This document shows, in pieces, positions 8,833-17,040 of a stretch of 64,000 nt of DNA; position 1 is the stretch's first letter; each line of letters starts with the position of its first letter. The DNA lies in contig NZ_CP104883.1 of assembly GCF_025449335.1 (NCBI RefSeq), positions 1,604,501 to 1,668,500 on the forward strand, in the 5' to 3' direction. Source of the stretch: Bartonella sp. HY328 (GTDB taxonomy: Bacteria > Pseudomonadota > Alphaproteobacteria > Rhizobiales > Rhizobiaceae). Below the pieces are notes generated by a model, which saw only the letters and a list, made by a program, of their open reading frames with translations, searched no databases and had not been told where the DNA came from. A program made the position numbers and the translations under genes.

Positions 8833-9825
8833 ATGGGATCTATAGATAAATCGCCTGTTATTTCAGGAAATGTAATGGTCGGTATCTGGATGAAGATCAC
8901 CGCCGTTGCTCTTTTTGTCAGCATGTCCACACTACTAAAAGCTGCGGTTGGAATTCCTGTCGGCGAACTTAGTTTTTTTCGCTCTTTCTTAGGTCTATTG
9001 CCAGTTTTTATCTGGTTGTTTATGCGTGGTGAGTTGCGCAAAGCTTTTTATACCAGCAATATTATTGGGCATATTTGGCGAGGTCTATTTGGTATTTTGT
9101 CGATGATGTCAAGTTTTTACGCTTTAACCTTATTGCCATTGCCTGAGTCTATCGCCATAAGCTATGGCGCGCCACTTATTTTAGTTATTTTAAGTGTCAT
9201 TTTTCTACGTGAAAAAGTGCGCTTATATCGCTGGAGCGCAGTTTTTGCAGGGCTTATTGGTGTTTTAATTGTTATTTGGCCACGTATGACCGTTTTTTCA
9301 GCACAGGAAATGGATACGTCAATTGCCTATGGTGCTATTGCTGCCCTTGCAAGTGCTGTGTTAACCGCTATCGCACTTTTATTGGTGCGCCGTCTCGTTT
9401 TTACCGAGCATACCACAACAATTGTGCTTTATTTTATGATTTCTGCAAGTTTATTTTCCTTGTTAACATGGCCACTTGGTTATTTTTTAGACCATTTTGG
9501 TATAAAAAGCTCATTGCTTAATATTTGGGTTTGGCCAGATTGGCATAGTGCTTGCCTATTAATTGGCGCAGGTCTTTTTGGTGGTGTTGCTCAAATTTTT
9601 ATGACGGAGGCCTATCGCTATGCTGAGCCATCAACCGTTGCACCTTTTGAATATGTGTCCTTAGTGCTAGGACTTATCATTGGTTATGTGGTTTTTGGTG
9701 ATGTACCAACCACGCAAATGCTGATTGGCAGCTGTATTGTCGTTGGTTCTGGAATTTTTATTATTTATCGTGAAAGTCGATTAAATTTGTTAAAACCACA
9801 AGAGCGGGCCGCAAATTCTAAATAA
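8833..9825 (+). CDS. DMT superfamily (EamA) transporter
   Basis: A 330-residue inner-membrane protein with ten predicted hydrophobic segments arranged as two EamA repeats (roughly residues 15-150 and 170-310). The first repeat ends with PLILVILSVIFLREK and the second with FEYVSLVLGLIIGYVVFGD, the paired motifs of drug/metabolite exporters. An ATG at 8875 with AGGAA upstream is an alternative start and would remove 14 polar residues. The substrate is unknown; relatives export amino acids or metabolites or take up purines and riboflavin. Confidence 0.85.
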   Translation: MGSIDKSPVISGNVMVGIWMKITAVALFVSMSTLLKAAVGIPVGELSFFRSFLGLLPVFIWLFMRGELRKAFYTSNIIGHIWRGLFGILSMMSSFYALTLLPLPESIAISYGAPLILVILSVIFLREKVRLYRWSAVFAGLIGVLIVIWPRMTVFSAQEMDTSIAYGAIAALASAVLTAIALLLVRRLVFTEHTTTIVLYFMISASLFSLLTWPLGYFLDHFGIKSSLLNIWVWPDWHSACLLIGAGLFGGVAQIFMTEAYRYAEPSTVAPFEYVSLVLGLIIGYVVFGDVPTTQMLIGSCIVVGSGIFIIYRESRLNLLKPQERAANSK

Positions 9826-9838
9826 AATAGTTTATTTA
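9819..9838. terminator. Short AT hairpin between convergent genes
   Basis: An 8-bp AT-only stem (TAAATAAA / TTTATTTA, loop ATAG) overlaps the stop codon of the EamA gene. It is a weak terminator candidate in the 38-base gap between converging genes. Confidence 0.35.
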
Positions 9839-9863
9839 ATAATTGGGGACAGCCAATAAATTT

Positions 9864-10748
9864 CTAAAGAGGTTCGTTTGATAATTCACGCATTTTCATT
9901 TTTACACTAAGTAAATCTTGCCACGTAAATTTTTTATGAAGGGGATTTCTTAATAAATAGCGTGGGTGAAATGTCGGCATAATACCAATAGTTTTACCGC
10001 CAGAGGTTACAAATTTTAACCAATTGCCACGCATGCGCAAAATACCTTCATTAACACCGGTAAGCCATGTTGTCGTGGTGCCACCAAATGCTAGTATAAT
10101 ATCAGGATTTGCAAGTTCAATTTGCCGATAAATGAATGGTTTGCATAATTCTACTTCATGTGGTGTTGGTTCGCGATTACCGGGCGGACGCCATGCGATA
10201 ACATTGGCAATATAAACATCTTCACGATTAAAACCTATTGCCGCTAACATTTTGTTAAGCAGATCACCTGAAGGACCGACAAAGGGTAGACCTTGTAAGT
10301 CTTCCTCACGTTCTGGAACATCGCCGATAACCATAAGCTTACTTTTTATGCTGCCATCAGCAAAACACGTATTTTTAGCGGTAATTTTTAGCGGGCAGTC
10401 ATCAAAATTGGTTAAATTTTGACGCAACTCATCAAGACTATTTGCACGCATAGCAACTTCGCGTGCAAGTTTAATCTGGTCGTCAAGGGGAACATAATTG
10501 GTTTTACGAGCGTTGTTTGAAGGTCTTACAGGTGGCTTTTTATTGTCAGTCGCTTTTGTTGAGGTTTGCAGCGGTTGTTGATTAGCTATTGTCTTAGTTA
10601 CAGATTGGACATTTGTAAGTGCAGGCTGCGCTATAAGCCGATTGATAGGTTCATCTAATATTGCGATATCAACACCAGACTCTTGATAGAAGCGTAAAAG
10701 CTCTTCAAATGTAAAGGCTTTTTTCTGTCCAATAAGGTTTTCGCTCAC
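9864..10748 (-). CDS. Uracil-DNA glycosylase family protein (family 4-like)
   Basis: A 294-residue protein whose C-terminal two thirds match the type-4 UDG fold: GDVPEREEDLQGLPFVG (about residue 140), GDLLNKML, then WRPPGNREPTPHE and the active-site-type PTFHPRYLL near the C-terminus. The first 110 residues are low-complexity (Asn/Thr/Gln/Lys) linker. Canonical family 4 enzymes bind 4Fe-4S through CxxC and two later cysteines; here the first CxxC position is FxxC and the RPP motif is preceded by Trp instead of Cys, so a canonical cluster is unlikely. Similar substitutions occur, as I recall, in other rhizobial homologues. Uracil excision is therefore probable but not certain. Confidence 0.75.
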   Translation of the reverse strand: MSENLIGQKKAFTFEELLRFYQESGVDIAILDEPINRLIAQPALTNVQSVTKTIANQQPLQTSTKATDNKKPPVRPSNNARKTNYVPLDDQIKLAREVAMRANSLDELRQNLTNFDDCPLKITAKNTCFADGSIKSKLMVIGDVPEREEDLQGLPFVGPSGDLLNKMLAAIGFNREDVYIANVIAWRPPGNREPTPHEVELCKPFIYRQIELANPDIILAFGGTTTTWLTGVNEGILRMRGNWLKFVTSGGKTIGIMPTFHPRYLLRNPLHKKFTWQDLLSVKMKMRELSNEPL

Positions 10749-10789
10749 GCTTAGTCTTCCTGTTTATCGCCGTTAATTTATTAGGAAAT

Positions 10790-10811
10790 AATGAGATTTA
10801 ATAATCTCATT
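10790..10811. terminator. 9-bp hairpin downstream of the NicO transporter gene
   Basis: Perfect stem AATGAGATT / AATCTCATT with loop TAAT, in the spacer after the NicO gene and upstream of the UDG-family gene. There is no strong T-run, so it may be a weak terminator or a processing structure. Confidence 0.4.
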
Positions 10812-10915
10812 TGTTTGCACATTCAAGGCGTTAAATCTTATATTTTAAAGCAAATTACGTGGTTCTTAAATTTAAGCCTCTATCCAAATACTCACCATGC
10901 CACATTATAAAAATC

Positions 10916-11983
10916 TTAACTTATTATCGAGGTTAAAGTAAGCGAAAGACCCGTAACGAAGATAAAAATTGCGGCGCACCATTCCAATGCAGATTTGAAA
11001 AACTTAAAATGGCTTTGCCTATTGGAGATTTTAAGTGCTAATGCTTTTGCATAGACAGCAAGAGAAGCCAAAAGCGAAACGGTTATAAAAGTGCCAAGCG
11101 ACATAGCTAAAACTGAGACAATGCCAATAAACCAAAGATGATTGAGCGACACGAAGCTCATAACAAATATTGCGCCATTGCAGGGCCGAAGTCCGACAGA
11201 TAGGACTGCCATAAGGGCAGGGCGCCATTGTAAAGGTTCTTTTACAATATCGGGATTGATCATATGGGCTTGGCCACAATCATTGCAAATTTCACCTGTG
11301 CCGTCAAATACATGATCAATCCCGCCTTTTTCATAGTTTAATCGTGGCTTATTGTTTAATGTGCTTTTACCTGAAAGGCTTGAGCTTAAGCTTGTTGGTT
11401 GATTAAATGCTAGGGACGATGTGCTTTCAAAAACGGTGGTTTTAATATTTTTTTTGTGAAAATACGGTTTAATTTTACGCCAAATCATAAAGATTCCTAA
11501 AAGCGTAATCAGAATAAAACTGCCGGTTATTAGAAAATTTGTTGCCTCGGTCAAACGCGCAGGCAAAAGTAAGAATATCAATAGAACGAGAAAAATAGCG
11601 CTAACTGCTTGCAAAATAGATGAAAAAAAAGATAGGATTATTCCGCGCTTTAAACTTGCATCATTGGCAACTAGATAGGAAGAAATGACAGCTTTGCCAT
11701 GTCCTGGCCCTGCTGCATGTAAAATGCCATAAACAAAAGAAAGACCAATAAGCCAAATTGCATTTTGTGGATTTTCTTTTATGCCAGTAAGATATCCGCC
11801 TATTGTGTGTTCAAAAACCTGTTGCCAGCGAAGAATATGCATATAAAACTGAGAAAAAATTGATGAACTGTCAATTTGCTGCTCAGGTGCGCCGATACCA
11901 AGCGGTGATCTCGCAAAGGCATTTGTTAGCATGCTATAAAAAAATAAAATAGCAATCAAAGGCATAAATTTTATTTGTCGCAT
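10916..11983 (-). CDS. NicO-family nickel/cobalt (metal) transporter
   Basis: A 355-residue polytopic membrane protein of the NicO/RcnA family. The signature HAAGPGHGKAVISSYL (around residue 92) contains the metal-coordinating histidines, and a second motif, GLRPCNGAIFVM, lies near residue 265. A cytosolic loop between TM groups holds CNDCGQAHM, a possible metal-binding patch. It overlaps the upstream DUF1007 gene by 13 bases, so the two form a unit. The family moves Ni, Co or other divalent metals; location next to zur makes zinc worth considering, but no Zur site was found in front of this pair. Confidence 0.8.
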   Translation of the reverse strand: MRQIKFMPLIAILFFYSMLTNAFARSPLGIGAPEQQIDSSSIFSQFYMHILRWQQVFEHTIGGYLTGIKENPQNAIWLIGLSFVYGILHAAGPGHGKAVISSYLVANDASLKRGIILSFFSSILQAVSAIFLVLLIFLLLPARLTEATNFLITGSFILITLLGIFMIWRKIKPYFHKKNIKTTVFESTSSLAFNQPTSLSSSLSGKSTLNNKPRLNYEKGGIDHVFDGTGEICNDCGQAHMINPDIVKEPLQWRPALMAVLSVGLRPCNGAIFVMSFVSLNHLWFIGIVSVLAMSLGTFITVSLLASLAVYAKALALKISNRQSHFKFFKSALEWCAAIFIFVTGLSLTLTSIIS

Positions 11984-12633
11984 ATTACTTCCAATTTGGG
12001 CGCAAGGCGTTGGGCTAAGTCAAAACTTGCATCGGGATTGGCAAAAAAATCTTCTGTTTCATTGGCAAGACTTTTGGATAATATCTTGTCGCCATCAGGG
12101 CGAAGCATGTAGCCTTTGCAAAAGGAAGGTAGTCCCACGAAAGAAATATCGACATCTCGTTTAAAGTTTACAGCAACATAAAAAGTTGGATCATAAAGGG
12201 TAAAACTATAACGACCACCACGTTTAATATATAGTGGGCTTTGTGGCTTGTTCTCAATATGAAGCGAAAGCTGGTTATTCTTCATATCAGCAATGAGCTT
12301 ATCAGGGTTGGCAAATTTTACCGATTTACCATCGACTGTTGCCGATTGAAAATAGTCAAACTCCGCCAAAGATTCGCGAATAGTTTTGCTAATTTCGGCA
12401 AGTTCTGACGGATCAAGAAAACGGTCGCCATTTTTGTCAAAATCTAAAATTACGCCAGCTGAAAATAGAGCATCAAACAACCAATCTTGCGTGAGTTTTT
12501 CAACCTTGCCATCTTTATCAAGTTGAATTTCAACTTTTGCATCAACGAAAATATGCGGATGCGCCTGTACAATCGCAGTCATTGACCCAATGAATAATGT
12601 ACTTAAAAAAAACTTCGATAGAGTTTTGATCAT
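11971..12633 (-). CDS. DUF1007 family periplasmic protein
   Basis: A 220-residue exported protein with an N-terminal signal peptide ending near residue 24 (VQAHPHIFVD). The HPHIFVD motif right after cleavage is the hallmark of DUF1007 proteins, which are encoded next to NicO-type metal transporters and are thought to hand metal to them. A DFDKNGDRFLD segment (about 65-75) resembles an EF-hand loop. It is first gene of a two-gene operon with the NicO transporter. Metal identity is not determinable. Confidence 0.8.
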   Translation of the reverse strand: MIKTLSKFFLSTLFIGSMTAIVQAHPHIFVDAKVEIQLDKDGKVEKLTQDWLFDALFSAGVILDFDKNGDRFLDPSELAEISKTIRESLAEFDYFQSATVDGKSVKFANPDKLIADMKNNQLSLHIENKPQSPLYIKRGGRYSFTLYDPTFYVAVNFKRDVDISFVGLPSFCKGYMLRPDGDKILSKSLANETEDFFANPDASFDLAQRLAPKLEVICDK

Positions 12634-12915
12634 TTAATTTAAAAAAACCTTACATGCATTCGTTGATTTTTGATCTATGCATAACAAACTGCTTTTACAT
12701 ATTGTTAATAGTTGAAAGCAAAGACAAATGTTGCAATAGGATCAAAAATTGCTCAAATTGATTCATTCGAGGAAAATATGCTTTAATTATGACAAAAAGA
12801 AAACACAGACCATAGAGTAAATAAAAAAATCTAATATCAGTATATTTTTAGCTTATTAGCTTTGAAATAACTTGCCAATAAGGTTGAATGATCGATATGA
12901 AGTCTATAGGTGATA

Positions 12916-13329
12916 CTAGGCATTACTCGGTTCTTCAGCACAATTTTCGCAAAGGCCACGAATTTCCAAAGTTGTTGCATGGGGGCGGAAATTAATCTTA
13001 TGCATGTGGTCGTGGACTTCATGTTCGATGACGTGATTACTAAATTCATGAACCTTGCCACAGTTTTTGCAAATAGCAAAAGCAACGAGATGATGGTCAT
13101 CACAATCGGGATGGGCGCAGGCAATATAGGCATTTAAACTTTCAAGCTTATGCACTGCACCAATGGCAATCAATTTATCTAAAGCGCGATAAATTTGTAG
13201 CGGAGCGCGAAAGCCATCATTACGTAACTGGTCAAGAATTGCGTAAGCGCTTAACGGTGCCCGTTCTTTCTTGAGAACATCAAGAACGAATTTTTGGTTT
13301 TTTGTTAGATCACCAATTGGGGACATCAT
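12916..13329 (-). CDS. zur: Zinc uptake regulator Zur (Fur family)
   Basis: A 137-residue Fur-family repressor. The N-terminal winged helix covers residues 8-75; the dimerisation domain carries HPDCDDHH (73-80) and structural zinc cysteines CKNC (87-90) and CENC (127-130). Assignment as Zur rather than Fur or Mur rests on position: 60 bases downstream of znuB on the same strand, in a znuC-znuB-zur order known from Brucella and Agrobacterium. It should repress znu genes when zinc is sufficient, so the operon would be autoregulated. Confidence 0.9.
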   Translation of the reverse strand: MMSPIGDLTKNQKFVLDVLKKERAPLSAYAILDQLRNDGFRAPLQIYRALDKLIAIGAVHKLESLNAYIACAHPDCDDHHLVAFAICKNCGKVHEFSNHVIEHEVHDHMHKINFRPHATTLEIRGLCENCAEEPSNA

Positions 13330-13389
13330 CGATTACTCTTTTCATAAGTCATACCAGCAAATATCAGCTGATAATCACGTTTAATGCAG

Positions 13390-14190
13390 CTAAGTTTTGT
13401 TTTTTAGCAAGCTGAATGGTAAAAGGCAAATAACAAAAAGGACAAAGGCGGCAACCACAATTGATGGCCCTGAAGGCGTATTGAATATTTTTGACATTTG
13501 CAATCCAGCTGTTGAAGAGATAATGCCGATGACGCTTGAAAGCAAGGCCATGATTTCAGGTGTTGATGATAAACGCCTTGCCGTAGCTGCTGGCAAGATT
13601 AAAAGAGCAGTAATGAGCAAAATGCCAATAATTTTTATAGCTACTGCGATGATAAGAGCTAGCATAAGCATAAAGATGATTTGCGCCACTTCTGGGTGCA
13701 GGCCTTCTGCTTTGGCAAGGTCATTGTTAACAGTGCCAGCAATGAGTGGTCGCCAAATAATACAAATTATCGCAATTGCTAAAACGCCACCAAGCCATAT
13801 CATGGCAAGATCAAGCCTTGAAACTGATAATACGTCACCAAATAAATATGCGACAAGATCTTGGCGTACCGTTGTTAAAAAGCTTAAGATAATTAAGCTA
13901 ATTGCAAGGCTGGAATGGGATAAAACACCAAGCAACGAGTCATTTGAAAGTGTGTGTCGGCGTTGCAAAAGTAAAAGGATAATAGCTAGCATTGTTGTGA
14001 CAATGAAAATGCAGACAGTCATATTGATGTTTGACATAAGGGCGAGCGCAACACCAAGTAGCGCAGAATGGGCCATAGTATCGCCAAAATACGCCATTCG
14101 CCGCCAAACAACAATGCAGCCTAAAGGGCCGGCTGCCAATGCAATACCGATGCAACCAACCATGGCGCGCACAAAAAAATCATCAAACAT
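13390..14190 (-). CDS. znuB: Zinc ABC transporter permease ZnuB
   Basis: A 266-residue inner-membrane permease of the ABC-3 family with about eight hydrophobic segments. Family signatures are GDTMAHSALLGVAL (residues 36-49) and the LLITALLILPAATARRL segment near 195-210. It overlaps znuC by 8 bases and is followed by zur. A long antisense frame covering it is a coding shadow. Confidence 0.93.
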   Translation of the reverse strand: MFDDFFVRAMVGCIGIALAAGPLGCIVVWRRMAYFGDTMAHSALLGVALALMSNINMTVCIFIVTTMLAIILLLLQRRHTLSNDSLLGVLSHSSLAISLIILSFLTTVRQDLVAYLFGDVLSVSRLDLAMIWLGGVLAIAIICIIWRPLIAGTVNNDLAKAEGLHPEVAQIIFMLMLALIIAVAIKIIGILLITALLILPAATARRLSSTPEIMALLSSVIGIISSTAGLQMSKIFNTPSGPSIVVAAFVLFVICLLPFSLLKNKT

Positions 14191-14998
14191 TGGCCTTATC
14201 CTGTGGTTTTTCGTCTGGCTGGATTAAATGATGATGTTTGCCATTTTCGCCATATGTATCGCCTTGGCAAATACTACCATCTGGGTGGTGATTGTGATCA
14301 TGTTGGTGGCGATAAAGTGCAGCAGAATTTTTGCCACTTCGTGAAAATAACGCAACATATTCAGGGCTTTTTGCGACTTCTTCTGGCTTGCCACTACAGC
14401 AAATATGGCCGTTGAGGCATATCACACGGTCGGATGCTGCCATTACAACATGTAAATCGTGAGAAATTAATAAGATTCCACAATTAAGCCGTTCTCTATA
14501 TTGGGAAATCAAATCATAAAGCTCTGCTTCACCACTAAAGTCAACGCCTTGCAAAGGTTCATCTAAAACAAGTATATCAGGTTTGGTTGCCGCAGCTCGT
14601 GCCAACATTACTCTTTGTAATTCTCCGCCTGATAGGTCGAGAACCTGTGCGGACCGCAAATGTAATGCACCAACCTCAGCCAGTGCTGCATTGGCATCTT
14701 CTATTTTTAATTTATGGGTCAGTTCCATGAAGCGCCCGACACTCATTGGCATGCTACGGTCGAAATTAAGCTTTTGTGGTACATAGCCAACCCGTAAGTT
14801 CGGTGCTTGCCAAACGGTACCCTCATTGGGCTTTAAAATTTTGAGCGCCATTTTTGCAGTGGTGCTTTTACCTGAACCATTAGGGCCAATAAGAGTTATG
14901 ATTTCACCACGCGATAATTCCATGTCAATATTGCGTACTAGCCAGCGATTATTACGAAAAATACCGGCATGTTGAAGTTTTATCAATGAGGACGACAC
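14183..14998 (-). CDS. znuC: Zinc ABC transporter ATP-binding protein ZnuC
   Basis: A 271-residue ATPase: Walker A GPNGSGKST (38-46), signature LSGGE (122-126), Walker B ILVLDEP (142-148) and switch His in ISHDLH. The start is GTG at 14998, with only a weak ribosome-binding site. The C-terminal 45 residues are unusually His/Asp/Gly-rich (RHQHDHNHHPDG, then GKHHH), a likely zinc-binding tail found in several alphaproteobacterial ZnuC proteins. First gene of znuC-znuB-zur, with a Zur-box candidate 150 bases upstream. Confidence 0.93.
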   Translation of the reverse strand: MSSSLIKLQHAGIFRNNRWLVRNIDMELSRGEIITLIGPNGSGKSTTAKMALKILKPNEGTVWQAPNLRVGYVPQKLNFDRSMPMSVGRFMELTHKLKIEDANAALAEVGALHLRSAQVLDLSGGELQRVMLARAAATKPDILVLDEPLQGVDFSGEAELYDLISQYRERLNCGILLISHDLHVVMAASDRVICLNGHICCSGKPEEVAKSPEYVALFSRSGKNSAALYRHQHDHNHHPDGSICQGDTYGENGKHHHLIQPDEKPQDKANV

Positions 14999-15147
14999 GA
15001 AATTAAACTTTCTAACAAAGGGCTTAATCTATTGTTTAAATGATAAATAAATTGAGTATGTCCGCTATATACACATAAATGATTTGGCCTTGATAACAAT
15101 CAATGCTTTAAAACATTATTGCGCTAGTTAAAGACATATAATTTTTA

Positions 15148-15166
15148 TTGTTATAACATAACATTT
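15148..15166. promoter_or_regulatory. Candidate Zur box upstream of znuC
   Basis: TTGTTATAACATAACATTT, with a TGTTAT-AAC-ATAACA dyad, closely resembles the alphaproteobacterial Zur operator as I recall it (ATGTTATAATATAACATTT core), differing at about two positions. It lies between znuC (start 14998, minus) and the end of the SRAP gene, so znuC-znuB-zur is the only plausible target. The distance to the start implies a leader of roughly 100 bases or more. Confidence 0.65.
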
Positions 15167-15203
15167 AAAAACGCAATTTTTAAAATAAGCATTATTTATT
15201 TTT

Positions 15204-15953
15204 TTAAAAAAGGGAGAGCTGGTCAGGGTGGCTTTGGGATTTACTGGTTGTTTCTAATTCTTGTATTTCATCTAAAAGGTCTTCGCTGCGATAATTAACA
15301 TCATTAACCTTAGTTGATATTTTTCGCACTAAGAATTTTTCCGTACCAAGTGGGCTTAGCATTCGCAAAACATCTTCACCACGGTAGTTGCGTACATCTA
15401 ACCAGGTTTGATAGTTTTCTTTTGAAATAATAAGCGGCATACGTTGATGTATTATTTTTATGTCATCATTGGCGGCGGTGGTTATAATTCCTGCGGTATC
15501 AATTTCGGTACCATCTGCACCGCTCCATGTTTCAGCAAGGCCTGCAAAGCCGATGAGCGAACTATTGGCAGAGGTAATATAATATGGCTCGTTCTGCTTA
15601 GTTTTATTTTTTTTCCATTCAAAAAAACCGCTTGCCGGAATGATAATTCGCCGGTGGTTAAGAGCATTTCTAAATGATTTTTTTATGTGTACCGTTTCCG
15701 CCCTAATATTAAAGGTAAGCGGCCATTTATCCGGCTCTTTGGCAAAGGCTGGGATAAATCCCCAGCGCATTAGGCTGGTATCATGAGGAGGAAGGTTGCT
15801 GTTTTCAGGTCGTGCAGCTTCTGGGTGCTTAATGATTAGAATTGGCTGAGTTGGTGCAATGTTAAATAATTGTGGTACTGCTATTGGAACAATCGTGCCA
15901 AATTGTTCCTCAATTTTTGCTGTATCAGCCAAAAGGGTAAAGCGACCACACAT
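15204..15953 (-). CDS. SOS response-associated peptidase (SRAP, YedK/HMCES family)
   Basis: A 249-residue SRAP protein that forms a thiazolidine crosslink with abasic sites in single-stranded DNA. It begins MCGRFTL, so Cys2 becomes the N-terminal nucleophile after Met removal. Other conserved segments are PTQPILII, RWGFIPAFAK, NIRAETVH, RRIIIPASGFFEWKK with the catalytic Glu, and IIHQRMPLII with the active-site His. Full family length. Monocistronic, with no visible LexA site noted. Confidence 0.92.
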   Translation of the reverse strand: MCGRFTLLADTAKIEEQFGTIVPIAVPQLFNIAPTQPILIIKHPEAARPENSNLPPHDTSLMRWGFIPAFAKEPDKWPLTFNIRAETVHIKKSFRNALNHRRIIIPASGFFEWKKNKTKQNEPYYITSANSSLIGFAGLAETWSGADGTEIDTAGIITTAANDDIKIIHQRMPLIISKENYQTWLDVRNYRGEDVLRMLSPLGTEKFLVRKISTKVNDVNYRSEDLLDEIQELETTSKSQSHPDQLSLF

Positions 15954-16132
15954 GAAATATCCAGTTTAAAATTTTTCTTCATTATTATAGACTTAAATGA
16001 ACAAAATAATAGATGCAAATAAGCAATATGTGTAAAAACTAAAAACTTAATAATAAAAAGATTTAACCTTATTTAACAAGTTTTTGACAAGATACGCCTT
16101 TGTTGCAGTCGTTTATTAAGGTATTTTTGTTC

Positions 16133-16504
16133 GTGAAAAACCGTGTTTTAGCTATTATTATTATTATCGCCAATATTATGCCTATATCTCAAGGCTTCAC
16201 CCAAAATATTAGCTATGATAAGAAGTTAACGCGTTTATCTGAAGTGTTAGGTTCGCTCCATTATCTCTACAGTCTATGCGGTGATGAAACCTCATTATGG
16301 CGAGATAAAATGAATTTACTCCTAAATGCCGAGCAAGCTGATGCGTCAAGAAAAGCAAAATTAACTAATGCTTTTAATAGTGGTTATCGTGCTTTTTCAG
16401 AAAATTATTATCAATGCACCCCAGCGGCATTAAGTGCGATAAAGCTTTATAATGATGAGGGGCAAAAGCTTTCACAAGAGTTAATTGATCGTTTTGGTAA
16501 TTAG
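16133..16504 (+). CDS. TIGR02301 family exported protein
   Basis: A 123-residue secreted protein of unknown function restricted to Hyphomicrobiales. The mature part shows the family pattern: LGSLHYLYSLCGDE, WRDKMNLLL, FNSGYRAF, YYQCTPAAL and a final RFGN. Two conserved cysteines probably form a disulfide in the periplasm. The GTG at 16133 gives a standard signal peptide (KNR followed by a long hydrophobic run); a TTG at 16100 is an alternative that would add 11 hydrophobic residues. Function unknown. Confidence 0.75.
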   Translation: MKNRVLAIIIIIANIMPISQGFTQNISYDKKLTRLSEVLGSLHYLYSLCGDETSLWRDKMNLLLNAEQADASRKAKLTNAFNSGYRAFSENYYQCTPAALSAIKLYNDEGQKLSQELIDRFGN

Positions 16505-16695
16505 TCTATTTGTTGAAGTTATAGCTTTAGTATTAAATTAGCATTCGTTGTTACGCCTAGCATCTCTGTGTCATTGGATTATAAGCAAATTAACCTTTTT
16601 TCCAGTTATATTACCAAAGCCAAAACAATTATGATATTCTAAGGTTGAATTATAGTGCCGTCGCTCTTTGCGTATCAATAGAGAGATAACCAAGA

Positions 16696-16953
16696 ATGAA
16701 GAATAGTCAAAATGACCTGGCATTAATCATTGCTCAGGAAAAAAAGCTTGTTGCTAGTGAAACGCAGGCAGAAGCTTGGGCAAATGGTATATCTAACGGT
16801 ATTGAACCGGAAATTTTGGCAGAGGCTGCCTTTGCGACTGCGCTCGAACATTTACTCTTGTTTAAGCAGGAAGAAGATGCGCTAAATTTTGTGGATGTTA
16901 TTCGCGAGCGGATAATTATGGGGGAATTTCTTAACCATAAGACGGTACAATAG
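16696..16953 (+). CDS. Small conserved-looking hypothetical protein
   Basis: An 85-residue soluble, probably all-helical acidic protein (MKNSQNDLALIIAQEKK, then EAWANGISNGIEPEILAEAA). The ATG is preceded by AGAGAGA. Coding character is good: regular amphipathic pattern and neighbours on the same strand. I do not recognise a named family. Nothing in the context reveals its role. Confidence 0.6.
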   Translation: MKNSQNDLALIIAQEKKLVASETQAEAWANGISNGIEPEILAEAAFATALEHLLLFKQEEDALNFVDVIRERIIMGEFLNHKTVQ

Positions 16954-17040
16954 CCTCGTCGCCTACTATTCGTTGCAATATATGATTTTCAGGTTCAAAT
17001 AGGCCGTTAATTTCATTCACAGTTATAAAATTTGGTAAAC

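Noticed and set aside
13397..14227. Long (276-codon) plus-strand frame opposite znuB
   Set aside because: It is the antisense shadow of a clear ZnuB permease; the translation is Ile/Met/Ser-rich low-complexity and has no family motif.
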